From Icerya purchasi (taxonomy: Eukaryota > Arthropoda > Insecta > Hemiptera > Monophlebidae), in assembly GCA_039619475.1 (NCBI GenBank), contig CM077116.1, positions 276,783,258-276,847,257 of the forward strand: DNA of 64,000 nt, given 5' to 3'. Each line of letters opens with the position of its first letter. The stretch's first letter is position 1. The position numbers and the translations under genes are program-made. A model generated the notes under the pieces. The model did no database searches. It had not been told where the DNA came from and worked only from the letters and a program-made list of their open reading frames with translations. This document shows, one piece after another, positions 26,101 to 35,190 of this stretch.

Positions 26101-29100
26101 ATATAGGAAATGTTGAAAAAATGTTTAAGAAAAAGTAATATTAGCTAATCTCGCGGATTCAACATTGAAACGAATTAAATGCTTACAAAATAAACTAAAA
26201 ACGAAGATGTATATATTTTAGAAAGCAGGAACTGAATTTTTCTGTTAAAATGGAACTATGAACTTAGAAAAACTTACTCTAATTAATGAAAATGTTAGGC
26301 GATTCATGTATGCAATTAAATGATTAAAAAATGAATAAAATAGAGATTACAATCAAATATGTTAGTTTATATTATTGAATATTTTAAACCCGATTTCAAA
26401 TTAAGCACATAATTATTCTTTTTCAATAAACGTAGAATACCATGTTAGTAGAAATTATACAAAACGTACAAATGTATATTTATTTAAACCACAACAATAT
26501 GCTAATCAAAATTTTAAAAATATATAAAAAAAAAACAATTAAATGCTTTTAAGTATATATATTTTTAAAATTTCGATTGGCATATTATTGCGAATTAATT
26601 GTTGTAAAATAAATAAACATTGAATAATTCGGTCTTATTGGCCCTACCTTATCCATGAGCAGGTCTACAGCATTATCAAACATACTTTTACTGAAACTAA
26701 AAACAAATTAAGTTCGGATATAATATGTTTGATCGGTTAAACAGTTGAACTATATATATCTTTCGATGAAAATTTTGTATGAGTTAATCTTTATTTATAT
26801 AGCATATATCAAAAAGTAACTAAAGAATAGTTTGCGATGAAAATTCTGATTTAAAAACCCATTTGACGGTAAAACCAGATGATGCTCATAATTACCATCT
26901 ACTAACATTAAACGAAGTAGCGATCCTTACTCACGAATCAGACGTTGTTCAAAAAGACTTTATTTTACATCAAGAAAGTTATCAGATTATAAAAATAATA
27001 AACAGGCTTTATAGGACATTCATTCTAATACCCATTAGTGTATCTCTTATATTTGTAAAATAACTATTTGACCATAATATCAGACACGTTCGCTAACGAA
27101 TAAATTAATGTACAATTAATTTACCGAATGTGTCATCCTAATTGAATACATTTGCATTTTATCAAAATTTTAACTGATTATATTTTAATTTATGATATAA
27201 ATAAGTATCATTTAAAATAGGAAAGAACGAACTGCAATTTAAAATACAATAAAAAATCCGGTAAACATACCTCTCACTTTCAAACTGATCCTTGAAGAAT
27301 GCGTCGATTCAGACTTTCCGCCGGATGATTCAACAGAATGTACTGAAACAGGACTACCAGAATGAACGGACTTTGATTTACTTCTACTTTTGCGAGCTGA
27401 TGTTTCAGAATTTAGTGAACTAGCGGAAGAAGAACTTGATGACCTAGATTTAGCCGCTGTTGAACTTCCCGCTATCGAACTAACCGATTTCTGCGATGCA
27501 GAGGAACTAGATCGAGATCGCTGCGACTCATCGGCTGACTTCATAGACGGTGAACTTTCCTTAGATGCTGAAGAACGTGAAGATAGAGTATGTACGGATT
27601 TGTTATCATTAACCGGAGAGCCGGACTTCACAGAATTTACGGATTTATCCGATTGCGTTGATATAACCGAGTTCGATCTAGACCGATTATTATTAATATT
27701 ACTATTATCGTTATTGTTATTAGGAAAATGAGATTTATCAGAAGCTGCTGACGGCGAATTCGAACCGTTACTCTCCGAAGACTGAGATGCGGATCTATTC
27801 GATGCAGACGACTTTCTCTCTCTACTTCTCGATCTGTGAACAACCGGACTACTATGAGATGAGTTGGAATTACTACTGACGGATTTATTAGAAAGAGAAC
27901 CCGGCGATTGCGATGGATCATCCTTTGAACTGGTCAATTCTAAACTAGCTTGCTGTACTTGAGTTGGTTCGTAATCGTCATAGTCGGACGGATTTGACTG
28001 TTGACTTTGTGTACGTACTCTTTGGGTTGGTTCATAATCGTCATAATCAGACGGATTAGAGTGTTGACTTTGCGAGTGTACTCTCTGAGTTGGCTCGTAA
28101 TCTTCATAATCGGATGGATTGGATTGCTGACTTTGCGAGTGGACTAATTGTGTCGGTTCATAATCATCATAATCGGATGGATTTGATCGCTGACCATGTG
28201 AATCTTTTTCTTCCGGCACTGGTGAACTTTGTGATGATCTGCTACTTGAACTTGATCCGCTTTCAGAGTCAGATCCGCTCTCTAATATAAACAATTTTAT
28301 TTAATACTTACAACCTTACTTTAAAAATTAAATGCACTTTAAACCGATATTCATTTAATTCTGTATTTATTCAAGTCTTTCAAATTAAAACTACGTATAC
28401 TGAACTAATTTTAGTAGTTCCGTATTTTTTTTCCTTCAATTTTACTTTTATAATTATCTAAAAGTGATCAATTCGAATGAAAAAATAATTCTAAATCCGA
28501 GTAAATACACAAAAAATACACTTACTTGACAACCTACGTCAAAAACCAGTTTTCAAAATTTTTATAATTAAATTTTCAAATGAATTTATAATTCGGTTCG
28601 GCACACACTACTTCATCTATTAAATGAAAGTGATTATTTACCGTCAACTTGTTAAATCTTTAAAAATTCCAACAAATTCAAAAAACAGAGATCTGTTTCG
28701 GTAAATTCTGAGTACAAATATAATTAAAAACTTTGCTCTTAAAAAGAAAAATATGAAAAATCGCCAGATTTGTTTTTTGCCTTTTTTTACTTGTTTTACA
28801 TTTTTAAACTGAAAAGACTGATAGTTTAAAAACATTTTCTTACTATGTTACTTTTATTTTTTAATGTATTCACCTCGTTTATAGTTGAGTAAAACTATTT
28901 ATATCACCCAAGAAGTGAAAAAAATGTTAAATTCGGAATCAACGAATTCTGTTACGCATAAACCGAGTCAAAATTGCTTAACAGGAAATGCGGAGAATAA
29001 AATGAAGATTTTTTTAAAAAAGAATTCGGACATTTAACAAAGAAAAATTCTTTTTTTTTACCAACTTCATACAAGTTACGGTAATCCGAAATCGTAATAT

Positions 29101-29648
29101 TTAAGCAATTAAAAAAAAAACGAAAGTCATTTTATGATGTAAATTTTTTTTATAGGGAAAAAATGCTGAAAATCCGAATTTTAAAAACAACAGATATTTC
29201 ATGTTTTCTGATAGATTTAAAATTCGAACTAACTAAAACATTAAGTTTTACGTGAATATATATTACAGTTGCATTTAAAGTATCGGAATTTAAACAATAA
29301 ATAAAACATAAAGCTGTATTTCTGTGATAAATTTCAAACATTTCTGTTGGAAATAACAACGTATGTACCTGAATAAAATCCAGCTTAATTACCGGGTTGA
29401 GTAAACAGTTAGTATATCATAGATAACTAAGAATTTTGATATTCGGTGCTTTACGACTGAACCAATATTTTTGTTATAGCTATGTGCAGTTTAATGTCTC
29501 ATTAAAATATAAAACAATATTAACATCAAAAACAGCATATTGATTATCTTTTCACATATTCATTACAAAAAAAATAAATTTGTTTTAATATTCATTACAC
29601 TTTGTACAAACCTTGATCTTCGCTGCTATAATTAACAATTGGATTCAT
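8186..29648 (-). CDS. Leo1: RNA polymerase-associated protein Leo1 (Paf1 complex subunit), complete
   Basis: Ten coding exons on the minus strand: 29612-29648, 27271-28281, 24189-24258, 22569-22690, 16961-17115, 15630-15907, 12905-13067, 11288-11503, 10743-10923 and 8186-8427. All junctions are GT-AG and keep frame; the sum is 2475 nt, an 824-residue protein. The start [12 protein letters not shown] is a 37-base exon. Residues about 13-350 are Ser/Asp-rich with four tandem 21-residue repeats, followed by acidic and lysine tracts. The conserved Leo1 core runs from about residue 505 ([77 protein letters not shown]) to about 684. It is followed by a basic helix, [12 protein letters not shown] and an acidic tail ending in EETDD. 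Leo1 acts in the nucleus with Paf1, Ctr9, Cdc73 and Rtf1 during Pol II elongation. Drosophila calls it Atu. The nearest possible poly(A) hexamers are ATTAAA at 8041-8046 and AATAAA at 7893-7898. Confidence 0.97.
8428..10742. other. Last Leo1 intron, no other feature supported
   Basis: A 2.3-kb AT-rich intron bounded by donor G|GTAAGT at 10743/10742 and acceptor TTTAG at 8428. It contains a T/C-rich run at about 8539-8580 and short open frames without family resemblance. No transposon signature is obvious. Confidence 0.6.
13224..13285. repeat. Near-perfect 28-bp hairpin with 6-nt loop in a Leo1 intron
   Basis: Arm 13224-13251 and arm 13258-13285 are reverse complements apart from one position, which would be a G-U pair in RNA. 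The loop is AGTAGT. It lies in the Leo1 intron 13068-15629, about 160 bases from the exon. It could be a tiny inverted-repeat element or a transcribed hairpin; the sequence does not decide between these. Confidence 0.85.
14430..14900 (-). repeat. Interspersed repeat, copy 2 (inverted relative to 4925-5360)
   Basis: Lies inside a Leo1 intron. Shares the blocks described for 4925-5360 in reverse complement order, from ATAAATGTTACCTATGGATT near 14440 to AATTATATAATTTCCCTCC near 14860. It ends close to GGATCCGTCCCT and a TA microsatellite (about 14911-14928), a tail shared in style with several other repeats in this window. Confidence 0.7.
17690..17930 (-). pseudogene. Remnant of a Tc1/mariner-type transposase
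   Basis: On the minus strand a short stretch reads [16 protein letters not shown], then a stop where Trp would be expected, then [11 protein letters not shown]. This resembles the conserved block around the catalytic acidic residue of Tc1/mariner transposases, where a W-P-x-x-S-P-D-L-N-P pattern precedes an aromatic and Trp-rich segment. No frame is open for long, so this is a dead copy. It sits within the Leo1 intron 17116-22568. Sequence from about 17990 to 18450 may belong to the same or another element but could not be assigned. Confidence 0.4.
19640..19993 (+). mobile_element. 3' end of a LINE with CCHC-type end and poly(A) tail
   Basis: Plus-strand reading gives [14 protein letters not shown] at about 19758-19799, a CCHC arrangement (C-x-C-x4-H-x4-C) like that ending the ORF of RNase H-bearing non-LTR elements. 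About 180 bases on, the segment ends in a run of 12-13 A at 19981-19993, as expected for a retrotransposed 3' end. It lies in a Leo1 intron, in the antisense direction to the gene. Confidence 0.6.
20090..21080 (+). mobile_element. Degenerate LINE fragment with RT tail and RNase H
   Basis: Plus-strand reading, with several stops, gives a region aligning by eye with the LINE at 1-2835. TIYNDGSK near 20640 marks the RNase H start, [14 protein letters not shown] near 20740 holds the Glu block, and [20 protein letters not shown] at about 20945-21005 matches the late His/Asp block (compare LLWVPCHRDTEGNEMAYALA near position 240). It is a dead copy inside the Leo1 intron 17116-22568, antisense to the gene. 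Confidence 0.6.
21103..21240. repeat. Short tandem repeat, period about 59 bp
   Basis: Two diverged units start at 21129 and 21188, each beginning TGTTCA-AACGACC, then a C-C-GA patch and a TTTTTATTAT-rich run. A truncated third unit begins at about 21103. Confidence 0.6.
24430..24566 (-). mobile_element. tRNA-derived SINE
   Basis: Minus strand: A box TGGCGTAGTTGTTTAGTT (24554-24537), B box GGTTCGAATCC (24510-24500), then a short body ending near GGGCGCG and an A/T-rich tail before 24430. The cloverleaf is lost, so this is a Pol III-type retroposon rather than a tRNA gene. It lies in the Leo1 intron 24259-27270, in the same orientation as the gene. Confidence 0.7.
24832..24851. repeat. (CA)n microsatellite
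   Basis: About ten uninterrupted CA units, immediately left of the fold-back element at 24865. Confidence 0.95.
24865..25260. repeat. Fold-back / long-TIR element of about 396 bp
   Basis: The ends are perfect inverted repeats (ACTGGCATCAACAC at the left, GTGTTGATGCCAGT at the right). Inverted similarity continues inward for about 125-135 bases on each side, through the blocks AATCCTATTCTAACATTTAA and TTAAATGTTAGGATAGGATT. There is no coding capacity. It lies in a Leo1 intron and is probably a non-autonomous DNA transposon. Confidence 0.8.
25320..25402 (+). repeat. GC-rich repeat unit with TA tail (relative at 49640-49740)
   Basis: The order TCAAGGGGC, CCTT, GAGGC, GGCCGA then TTTATAT and a TA run matches 49640-49740 (CCAAGGGGC, CCTT, GAGGC, GGCCGA, then TTTTTAT and a TA run). 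The shared order suggests one interspersed repeat family ending in TA repeats. Confidence 0.5.
26474..26619. repeat. Imperfect inverted repeat
   Basis: Left arm about 26474-26524 and right arm about 26554-26619 pair through the blocks ATATGCTAATCAAAATTTTA and TAAAATTTCGATTGGCATAT. The right arm has a small insertion. It is AT-rich and non-coding, in a Leo1 intron. Confidence 0.5.
27955..28192 (-). repeat. Leo1: Coding minisatellite in Leo1: four tandem 63-bp units
   Basis: Units begin at 28192, 28129, 28066 and 28003 (the last one partial). Each encodes about 21 residues with the core SNPSDY(D/E)DYEPTQ followed by a Val/His/Arg-Ser-Gln spacer. All keep the reading frame. They lie at residues about 43-121 in the low-complexity N-terminal part, ahead of the conserved core. 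Confidence 0.95.
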
Positions 29649-31199
29649 TTCGATTACAAATCATCAATATTTCAAACAGTCAGCCAGCGGTTATTAGCAA
29701 TAACAACCGTCGAAAACACTGGAAATAAGAATTGGAATTGAAAGAAATTTGGCTCGTCTCACAGTTTTGTTTATTACAGTAAAAATTCAACGGGTGGTAA
29801 CGTAACCGCAACAATTTTGCGAGTCGATATCGATATCGGAATTTTCTGATCAAAGGCTATAAATTTATTTTAATTTTTTAATGATAAAATGATAATATTA
29901 TTGCGTTTAAACATAAAGTTTATTAGTAATTAATATTATTTAATACTTAAAATACTTTTTACTTTATATACTAATTATTTTATATTTATATTTACTTTTT
30001 AAATGTATTTTATTGTGGTTAAAAAAATAGAAAAACATTTGGAAATAATTAATACTGTATTCCGTTTTGATGTAGTTCTTTTGTTATGTGCATTTAACTA
30101 TACATTTTAATAAAAATTGATGCAAAATTAATAATTTAATAATTATTTAAAATATACCCATTTCTTTAATATAAAATATTTAGAACTTATACGATGTTAA
30201 AAATAATTGAATACAATATATTAATATAATTTCAAATGCAACACTTAATTTATTTTGAAATATTACACGAAATTGATTAATTAGTTTAAATAATAATTAT
30301 TTAATTTGATATTGGTAATGTTTCAGTTGAAGCATCAATAAGTTTAGTTGAAAGAAAAACATAAAAAACAGCTCTTTTAAATTATTTAGCACATATTTAC
30401 CGACTAGCAAATTCATTTCAATTATTCATTAATGTATTTTACGATCTATTAATCGATTAATTAATTCTGTAATCGAAATTAATAAAATCCTGGAAATGAA
30501 AAGCCGGCCGGGTAGGTTTGACAATCGTCTAACTAAAATGTACGAGCCTTTCGAGAACACCAACGCGTGTGTGCAAATTTATTTGGTAGTATTCGTTACT
30601 TTACATATTAAAAAATTAATAATTATTTTATTTTTTTTAATGGAAAATACACATTCATTTTTTTTTCTTCATTATTAATAATAATAAATCATTTTTTTGC
30701 TGTTTATTTACCTTTTTATGCACCCATAATTTTTAGTTTGTTTAAAATCAAAGTACGTGTAATTTTTTCTTCTAGATTTCTAAAGTTATGTAAATAAAGG
30801 AAGAAAAGTTTTTAACAATTTTATTAATGGCACTTCTTTATTAGTATATCATACTGAATAGATCTTCTCTCTTTCCATTAAAATGTAGGGAATTTATAAA
30901 ACTCAACTTTGAAAATTAAGTAACAAAACAAATTCCTTTGATAACATTGTAAAACATAGTAAATAAAACTTCCCAACCGTACGTAACATTATATTTTGAT
31001 TGTAGCAATATTATTAAAAAAATATGAAATAAAGTCCACTTACATAAACTAGATATCAATAACAAATCCATGAACTGAATGAAGTTTATTGATTTTACAG
31101 TAATAAAAATGATTGTCGCTATCACTGTCTATAATTATTAATGTAAAAATAATATTTGTGATTTATTAGTTTTTTGAAATACACTGAATATATGCTGCT
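29649..31199. other. Leo1 upstream region and AT-rich intergenic sequence
   Basis: Contains the presumed Leo1 5' UTR and promoter next to 29648. The remainder is very AT-rich, with no exon, RNA gene or transposon block that I can support. Confidence 0.55.
29828..29835. promoter_or_regulatory. DRE-like palindrome upstream of Leo1
   Basis: TATCGATA, the core DNA replication-related element known from Drosophila housekeeping promoters (bound by DREF), lies 180 bases upstream of the Leo1 start codon. It is embedded in the larger palindrome CGATATCGATATCG. Leo1 is a broadly expressed gene, so the position fits, but an 8-base match may be chance. Confidence 0.35.
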
Positions 31200-31339
31200 A
31201 TTAGTTAAGTACTTCATAGAATGCAAAAATTTCCGAGTGTGCGAAAGAAATCAATATTTTTTCTCCGACAGAAGATAAATTCGAGGAATGAAAAGTATCG
31301 CAGGAACTCCGCATAGAAATTACGATCAATAATCTGCAA

Positions 31340-31800
31340 GGGGAGCACATTAGCTGAATGAAACCGAATTTAAAGAAATGTACTACCTTTAATGATTTCA
31401 AAGAAAAATTGAAGGAGAAATTTTGCAGCACGAAGGAAGAAAATCGGATAAGAGGAGAATTTTTCTTAATTAAAAAAATATTCAGAACCATTAAAGAATT
31501 TAGAACAGTTCATTCTAACATGGACGCATAAATTAGAATTTCTCGATAATCCAATCGACGATAGAGAGTTCATAAACATAATAAGAAATAATCTTCCGCG
31601 AGAATTGAAATGGATGGTGAAATGCCGTAGTAATCAAACGAAGGAAAAGCTATTGAATGTATTGAAAGAAGAGATAGAGGAAGAGAAGTTGGACGATGGA
31701 AATAAAAATTATGAAATAGTTGAGGAACGACCGTGTCATGTTAAGAAATCGAAATATCATAAAGGATATAAAAGGAATATATTCCAGATAAATATCGACC
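31340..31800 (+). pseudogene. Gag-like region of the LTR element
   Basis: After one frame correction near 31480 the translation reads as a Ty3/gypsy-type gag. DFKEKLKEKFCSTKEENRIR leads to a LEQFILTWTHKLEFLDNP block, then FINIIRNNLPRELKWMV and a charged helix. There is no CCHC zinc knuckle in what remains. The gag frame continues in the same frame into the SGNH-like domain without a stop. Confidence 0.6.
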
Positions 31801-31825
31801 CGGAAATAAAACCCAACTATCAGGG

Positions 31826-32402
31826 ATATCAACTTCTGGGGGACTCTCAACTGGTGAGATTCGCGAAAGAACGCTTAAATCTGCCATCGAACTGTGTGAA
31901 CGGAACGTTTAGGATGAGTTTTTGTCCAGGAGGACAGAGGATTGCTGCAATAACGAATGCAGTCCGGGAAAACATATACAAATTGAGTCGAAAAGAAATC
32001 ATAATGATCGGAAATAATTAGCTCAAAGTCGGAGATAGCGTCGACGATATGAAGAAAGAGCTAGACGAATTAATTAACTATTTGAAAGGTTGGAGAGTAC
32101 GCCGGATCGTCCTACTGGCAATACTACCCGTGTATAGTCTAGAAAAGAATAAAAGACACTGGGAGACACGGAGAGAATATAACAAAACGATTAAAGCGAA
32201 AGATGAGATTACCGCGGTTATCGACTTCGGAAAAGAATTATTGAAGGAGAGCAATAGTGGGTCCTATACTCAAGTTAAGGCAGGCCACTATGAGGAATAT
32301 ATTGGGAAAGAAAGAAAAGTTGATAAGCTACATCTAAACTGTAAAGGTTTTATGCTTTTAGAAAACACGTTGGAAAACCATTATCGGGACCGCCGCGAGT
32401 AA
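31826..32402 (+). pseudogene. SGNH-hydrolase-like domain fused between gag and protease
   Basis: Two adjoining frames (31605-32021, broken by a stop at 32019, and 32049-32402) together show the four SGNH blocks in order. Block I is LLGDSQLVRFAKERL with the nucleophile-type Ser at 31845-31847. Block II is SFCPGGQRIAAI. Block III is IIMIGNN at 32010-32018, cut off by a stop where an acidic residue is usual. Block V is DKLHLNCKGF with Asp at 32322 and His at 32331. Between III and V is a hydrophobic strand, IVLLAILPV. SGNH/GDSL hydrolases are esterases or lipases, and a related domain is known in ORF1 of CR1-type LINEs. Finding it inside an LTR element is unusual. The fold assignment rests on motifs only. 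Confidence 0.65.
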
Positions 32403-32539
32403 CTTGGTCCGAGTCTCTCGATAACGACGATGTTGGACGTAAGGCAAACAATAAAAAAGGTCCAAAGTTTGAAGATCGAAGATGTACTGTTACAGGAGGA
32501 AACGTTTGTGGAACAGCAGAGAGAGACGTTACGATCAAT

Positions 32540-32670
32540 AATTAAAATAAAGTTATTTAACTGGGAATGTGAAACTTTGTTAGATTTGGGGTCCTCCGAC
32601 ATAACCGCGATTTTCCAACAAACCTGGCACGAAATTATGAAACAATATAAAAGAACCAGGCTACCCTAAC
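32540..32670 (+). pseudogene. Retroviral-type aspartic protease remnant
   Basis: ETLLDLGSSDITAIFQQTW at about 32571-32627 corresponds to the active-site strand of retropepsins. The usual D-T/S-G triad has become D-L-G (Asp at 32583-32585), which would inactivate it. It precedes the RT, as expected in gypsy-type pol. Confidence 0.6.
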
Positions 32671-33140
32671 TGCCGGTCAATAAGTTAAGTGTGGTGACCA
32701 CATGTAATAAACAAACCTATAAAATTAATACTCAAATAAAATTACCAATTAATAAACTAAATGTCCCACTAGTAATAGGTAATGATTCGAGTAAAATTGC
32801 GTTTTCGGAACGATATTATGAAATGGGGATAAAATACAGACAAAATTCTGCGAGGAGACTAAAGAAACTGAAGATAAGTATGATGGAGAGTAAAGAAAAA
32901 AATACAAAAAATTGAACAGAAACGAGTATTCCAACATCGAGATTGGTATAAAATTATTAGAAGAAAAAATTTCTGACAAAGTAGAGGAGAGTCTATTAGC
33001 CAAAGAAAGAAAAGTAGACATGAAAGAAATGTTCCCAAAACACGAAGCATTATTTGAGGAACGGCTGGGTTGCTGTAATCAACACAAGTATGAAGTAGAA
33101 ATGAAAACAACCGAAGTGATCGTCTTTAATTGGACTTAAA

Positions 33141-33560
33141 AGTAAGCGACCTGGGCTAGAAAAGGAAACTGAGGCGATGTTGAAAGCAGGGATTATTCAA
33201 ACGTTCACTTCGCCACATCGGAATCCAATCGTGGCGGTTACAAAGAAAAATGGAAATATCAGAATATATCTAGATGCCAGATATATCAATAAATATAGTT
33301 TAAAAGAACATGAAGTGCCAATACCAATCGATCAACTGCTCACAAGATTTAAATCGGCGAAATACATCACGTCCATCGATTTAGTACAAAGTTCTTTTAC
33401 AAATTCCCTTAAAATTAGAGTCAAGAAAATACACCACATTTACATTCGAAAGGAAGTGCTAGGAATATACTAGAGTTCCATTCGGGCTAATCAACTCGGG
33501 AACCTCATTTATTGGAGAGAATTTTGAATGGAATGAAAAAACGGAAGAATCATTTAAAAA
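33141..33560 (+). pseudogene. Reverse transcriptase fragment of the LTR element
   Basis: The frame 33177-33473 covers the RT fingers: MLKAGIIQTFTSPHRNPIVA, KKNGNIRIYLDARYINKYSL and YITSIDLVQSSF, where the first catalytic Asp lies in ITSIDL. After a frame change, VPFGLINSGTSF (about 33476-33515) follows. The YxDD block is missing, apparently deleted, before the RNase H region begins. Confidence 0.75.
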
Positions 33561-33564
33561 TTTT

Positions 33565-33990
33565 AAATAGAAATTTTCGGAGAATGTAAGGCTCCAATTG
33601 CCCGACTATACAAAACCGTTTTACATGACGTGTGACGTATCGGAGATAGCGATAAGAGCACAATTAAACCAATATATAAGGGGAGAACTCTTTATCCGAT
33701 TATGTTTATTAGTCGAATTCTGAATAAATATAAAAGGAAGGAATTACAGAGAAAGAATTATTAATAAATTGTATATGCTTGTCAAAAATTCAAAATTATT
33801 ATCAAAAGTTACAAAACCGTCATCGTGATGCACCACCAATGTTTAAAATTCATTTACAAATCGAAATGGACCAACGCAAGGCTGGTCCGTTGGTCATGAT
33901 ATTTGCAACAGTTTTCATTGGAGATGAATTACATTAAAGGAGAAAAGAATACTGGTGCCGGCGGTTTATCGCGAATATATGGGGAGAATG
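33565..33990 (+). pseudogene. RNase H fragment of the LTR element
   Basis: ENVRLQLPDYTKPFYMTCDV at about 33578-33637 is the gypsy-type connection and RNase H start. IVYACQKFK and HHQCLKFIYKSKWTNARLVR follow in broken frames, then SLEMNYIKGEKNTGA with the final Asp/Ala-Asp block near 33960. Confidence 0.65.
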
Positions 33991-34049
33991 AAAGAGGAAT
34001 TGAAGGACACCCATAAGAATTAATCAGCTATCTATTAATAAAGAGGCAG

Positions 34050-35190
34050 GACTAAAAAAATTTGCTAAAGAATATAGTTCGAGACCAAGACGAAGACAAA
34101 ACGAGAGGAAAAGTAAAAGAAAGAATAGAAAAAACAAAAATACTGCGAGCATTTTATAAAATCTACGAGGAAATCTTATTTATAAAAACGAAACAGGAAG
34201 TAAATTGGAAGCTATGTCTCTCAGAAAATTTATTAATTCCTATTATCTGGGAAACACATAATTATTTCGGTCATCCGGAAGTGAAAAGAACTATAGCACT
34301 GACAAGTGAAGATTGTATGGCAAAAAATTTAAGTAGGCAAGTTCGAAGTCAATTAAAAAATTGTCAGCTGTGTAAAAAATTTAAACCAACGAATGAACGG
34401 AATAAATCTAAGATGAAATGCATCGTAAGCGAGAACTCCCTCGATTTAATCTCAATTGATATTAGGGGTCCATCGCCGAAGATTGGAAAAGTGGACAAAT
34501 TACTAGTGATATATAACGTCTCTTCACAAAATATATACGAAAATGTATACAAATGATTACCTAAGAAATGTTGGGCGACCAAAGGCAGTGATATGTGATA
34601 ACGCTACACGATCTTTATAAATAAGGAGTGGGAACTATATTGACGGAGTGAGAGCATAAAATTAAGACATACCTCCACGTAATCCTCGAAGTGCAACCCA
34701 GTCAAGAAAATAAATCGGGAAATAACAAAGCTATTACGACTATATAAACGGTATAATTCGTTGATTAAAGTTATATAAAACGGATAGAAGACATTTTAAA
34801 TTATTTTCCGAACATCGTCACCGGATTTAGCCCACAGTATTTCGAAAATTTCCGGAACGAATAATTAAAAAAGATATTGAGCATCCTGAAAACCGAAAAG
34901 AAAATTATGAGCTGGTATTTAAAAAAGGCTAGAGAAAGGAAAAAAATCCGCATTAACGAGAAAATTGAGAAATGATAAATTTGCTGGCATCAAATTCAAA
35001 GTCGGTGAGAAAGTCTTTGTTAAAATTCACGCGTTATTGAATAAACAACAAAAAAGGTGCCAGAAATTAGACTTAATATATGAAGAATCACATATGTGGT
35101 TAAACGAAAAATTTATAATAATGCATATGAAATTTGGAACGAGGAGACACACAACCACGACAATCTCCGGCCTGCAAGGTAGAATGTAAA
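34050..35190 (+). pseudogene. Integrase fragment of the LTR element
   Basis: The 164-codon frame 34062-34556 contains the HHCC zinc-binding segment (THNYFGHPEVKRT, then NCQLCKKFKPTNE) and the first core Asp in LDLISIDIRGPSPKIGK. After a stop, AVICDNAT (about 34588-34611) marks the second core Asp. The tail at 34965-35189 has KFKVGEKVFVKIHALLNKQQ and CQKLDLIYEE, a C-terminal integrase segment. Confidence 0.75.

Larger units (their letters stand above)
31200..35190 (+). mobile_element. Decayed Ty3/gypsy-type LTR retrotransposon with an extra SGNH-like domain
   Basis: Plus-strand domains appear in the order gag, SGNH-like hydrolase, aspartic protease, reverse transcriptase, RNase H, integrase, separated by stops and frameshifts. 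The RT-RNase H-integrase order is that of Ty3/gypsy elements (integrase last). I could not find convincing long terminal repeats or a primer-binding site at either end, so the copy is probably truncated or its LTRs have diverged. There is no env-like frame. A second copy of its integrase region is at 37250-38040. Confidence 0.85.

Noticed and set aside
27390..27731. 113-codon plus-strand open frame rich in Asp/Glu/Leu
   Set aside because: It is the antisense of the Ser-rich Leo1 exon 27271-28281; the acidic composition follows from the complementary codons.
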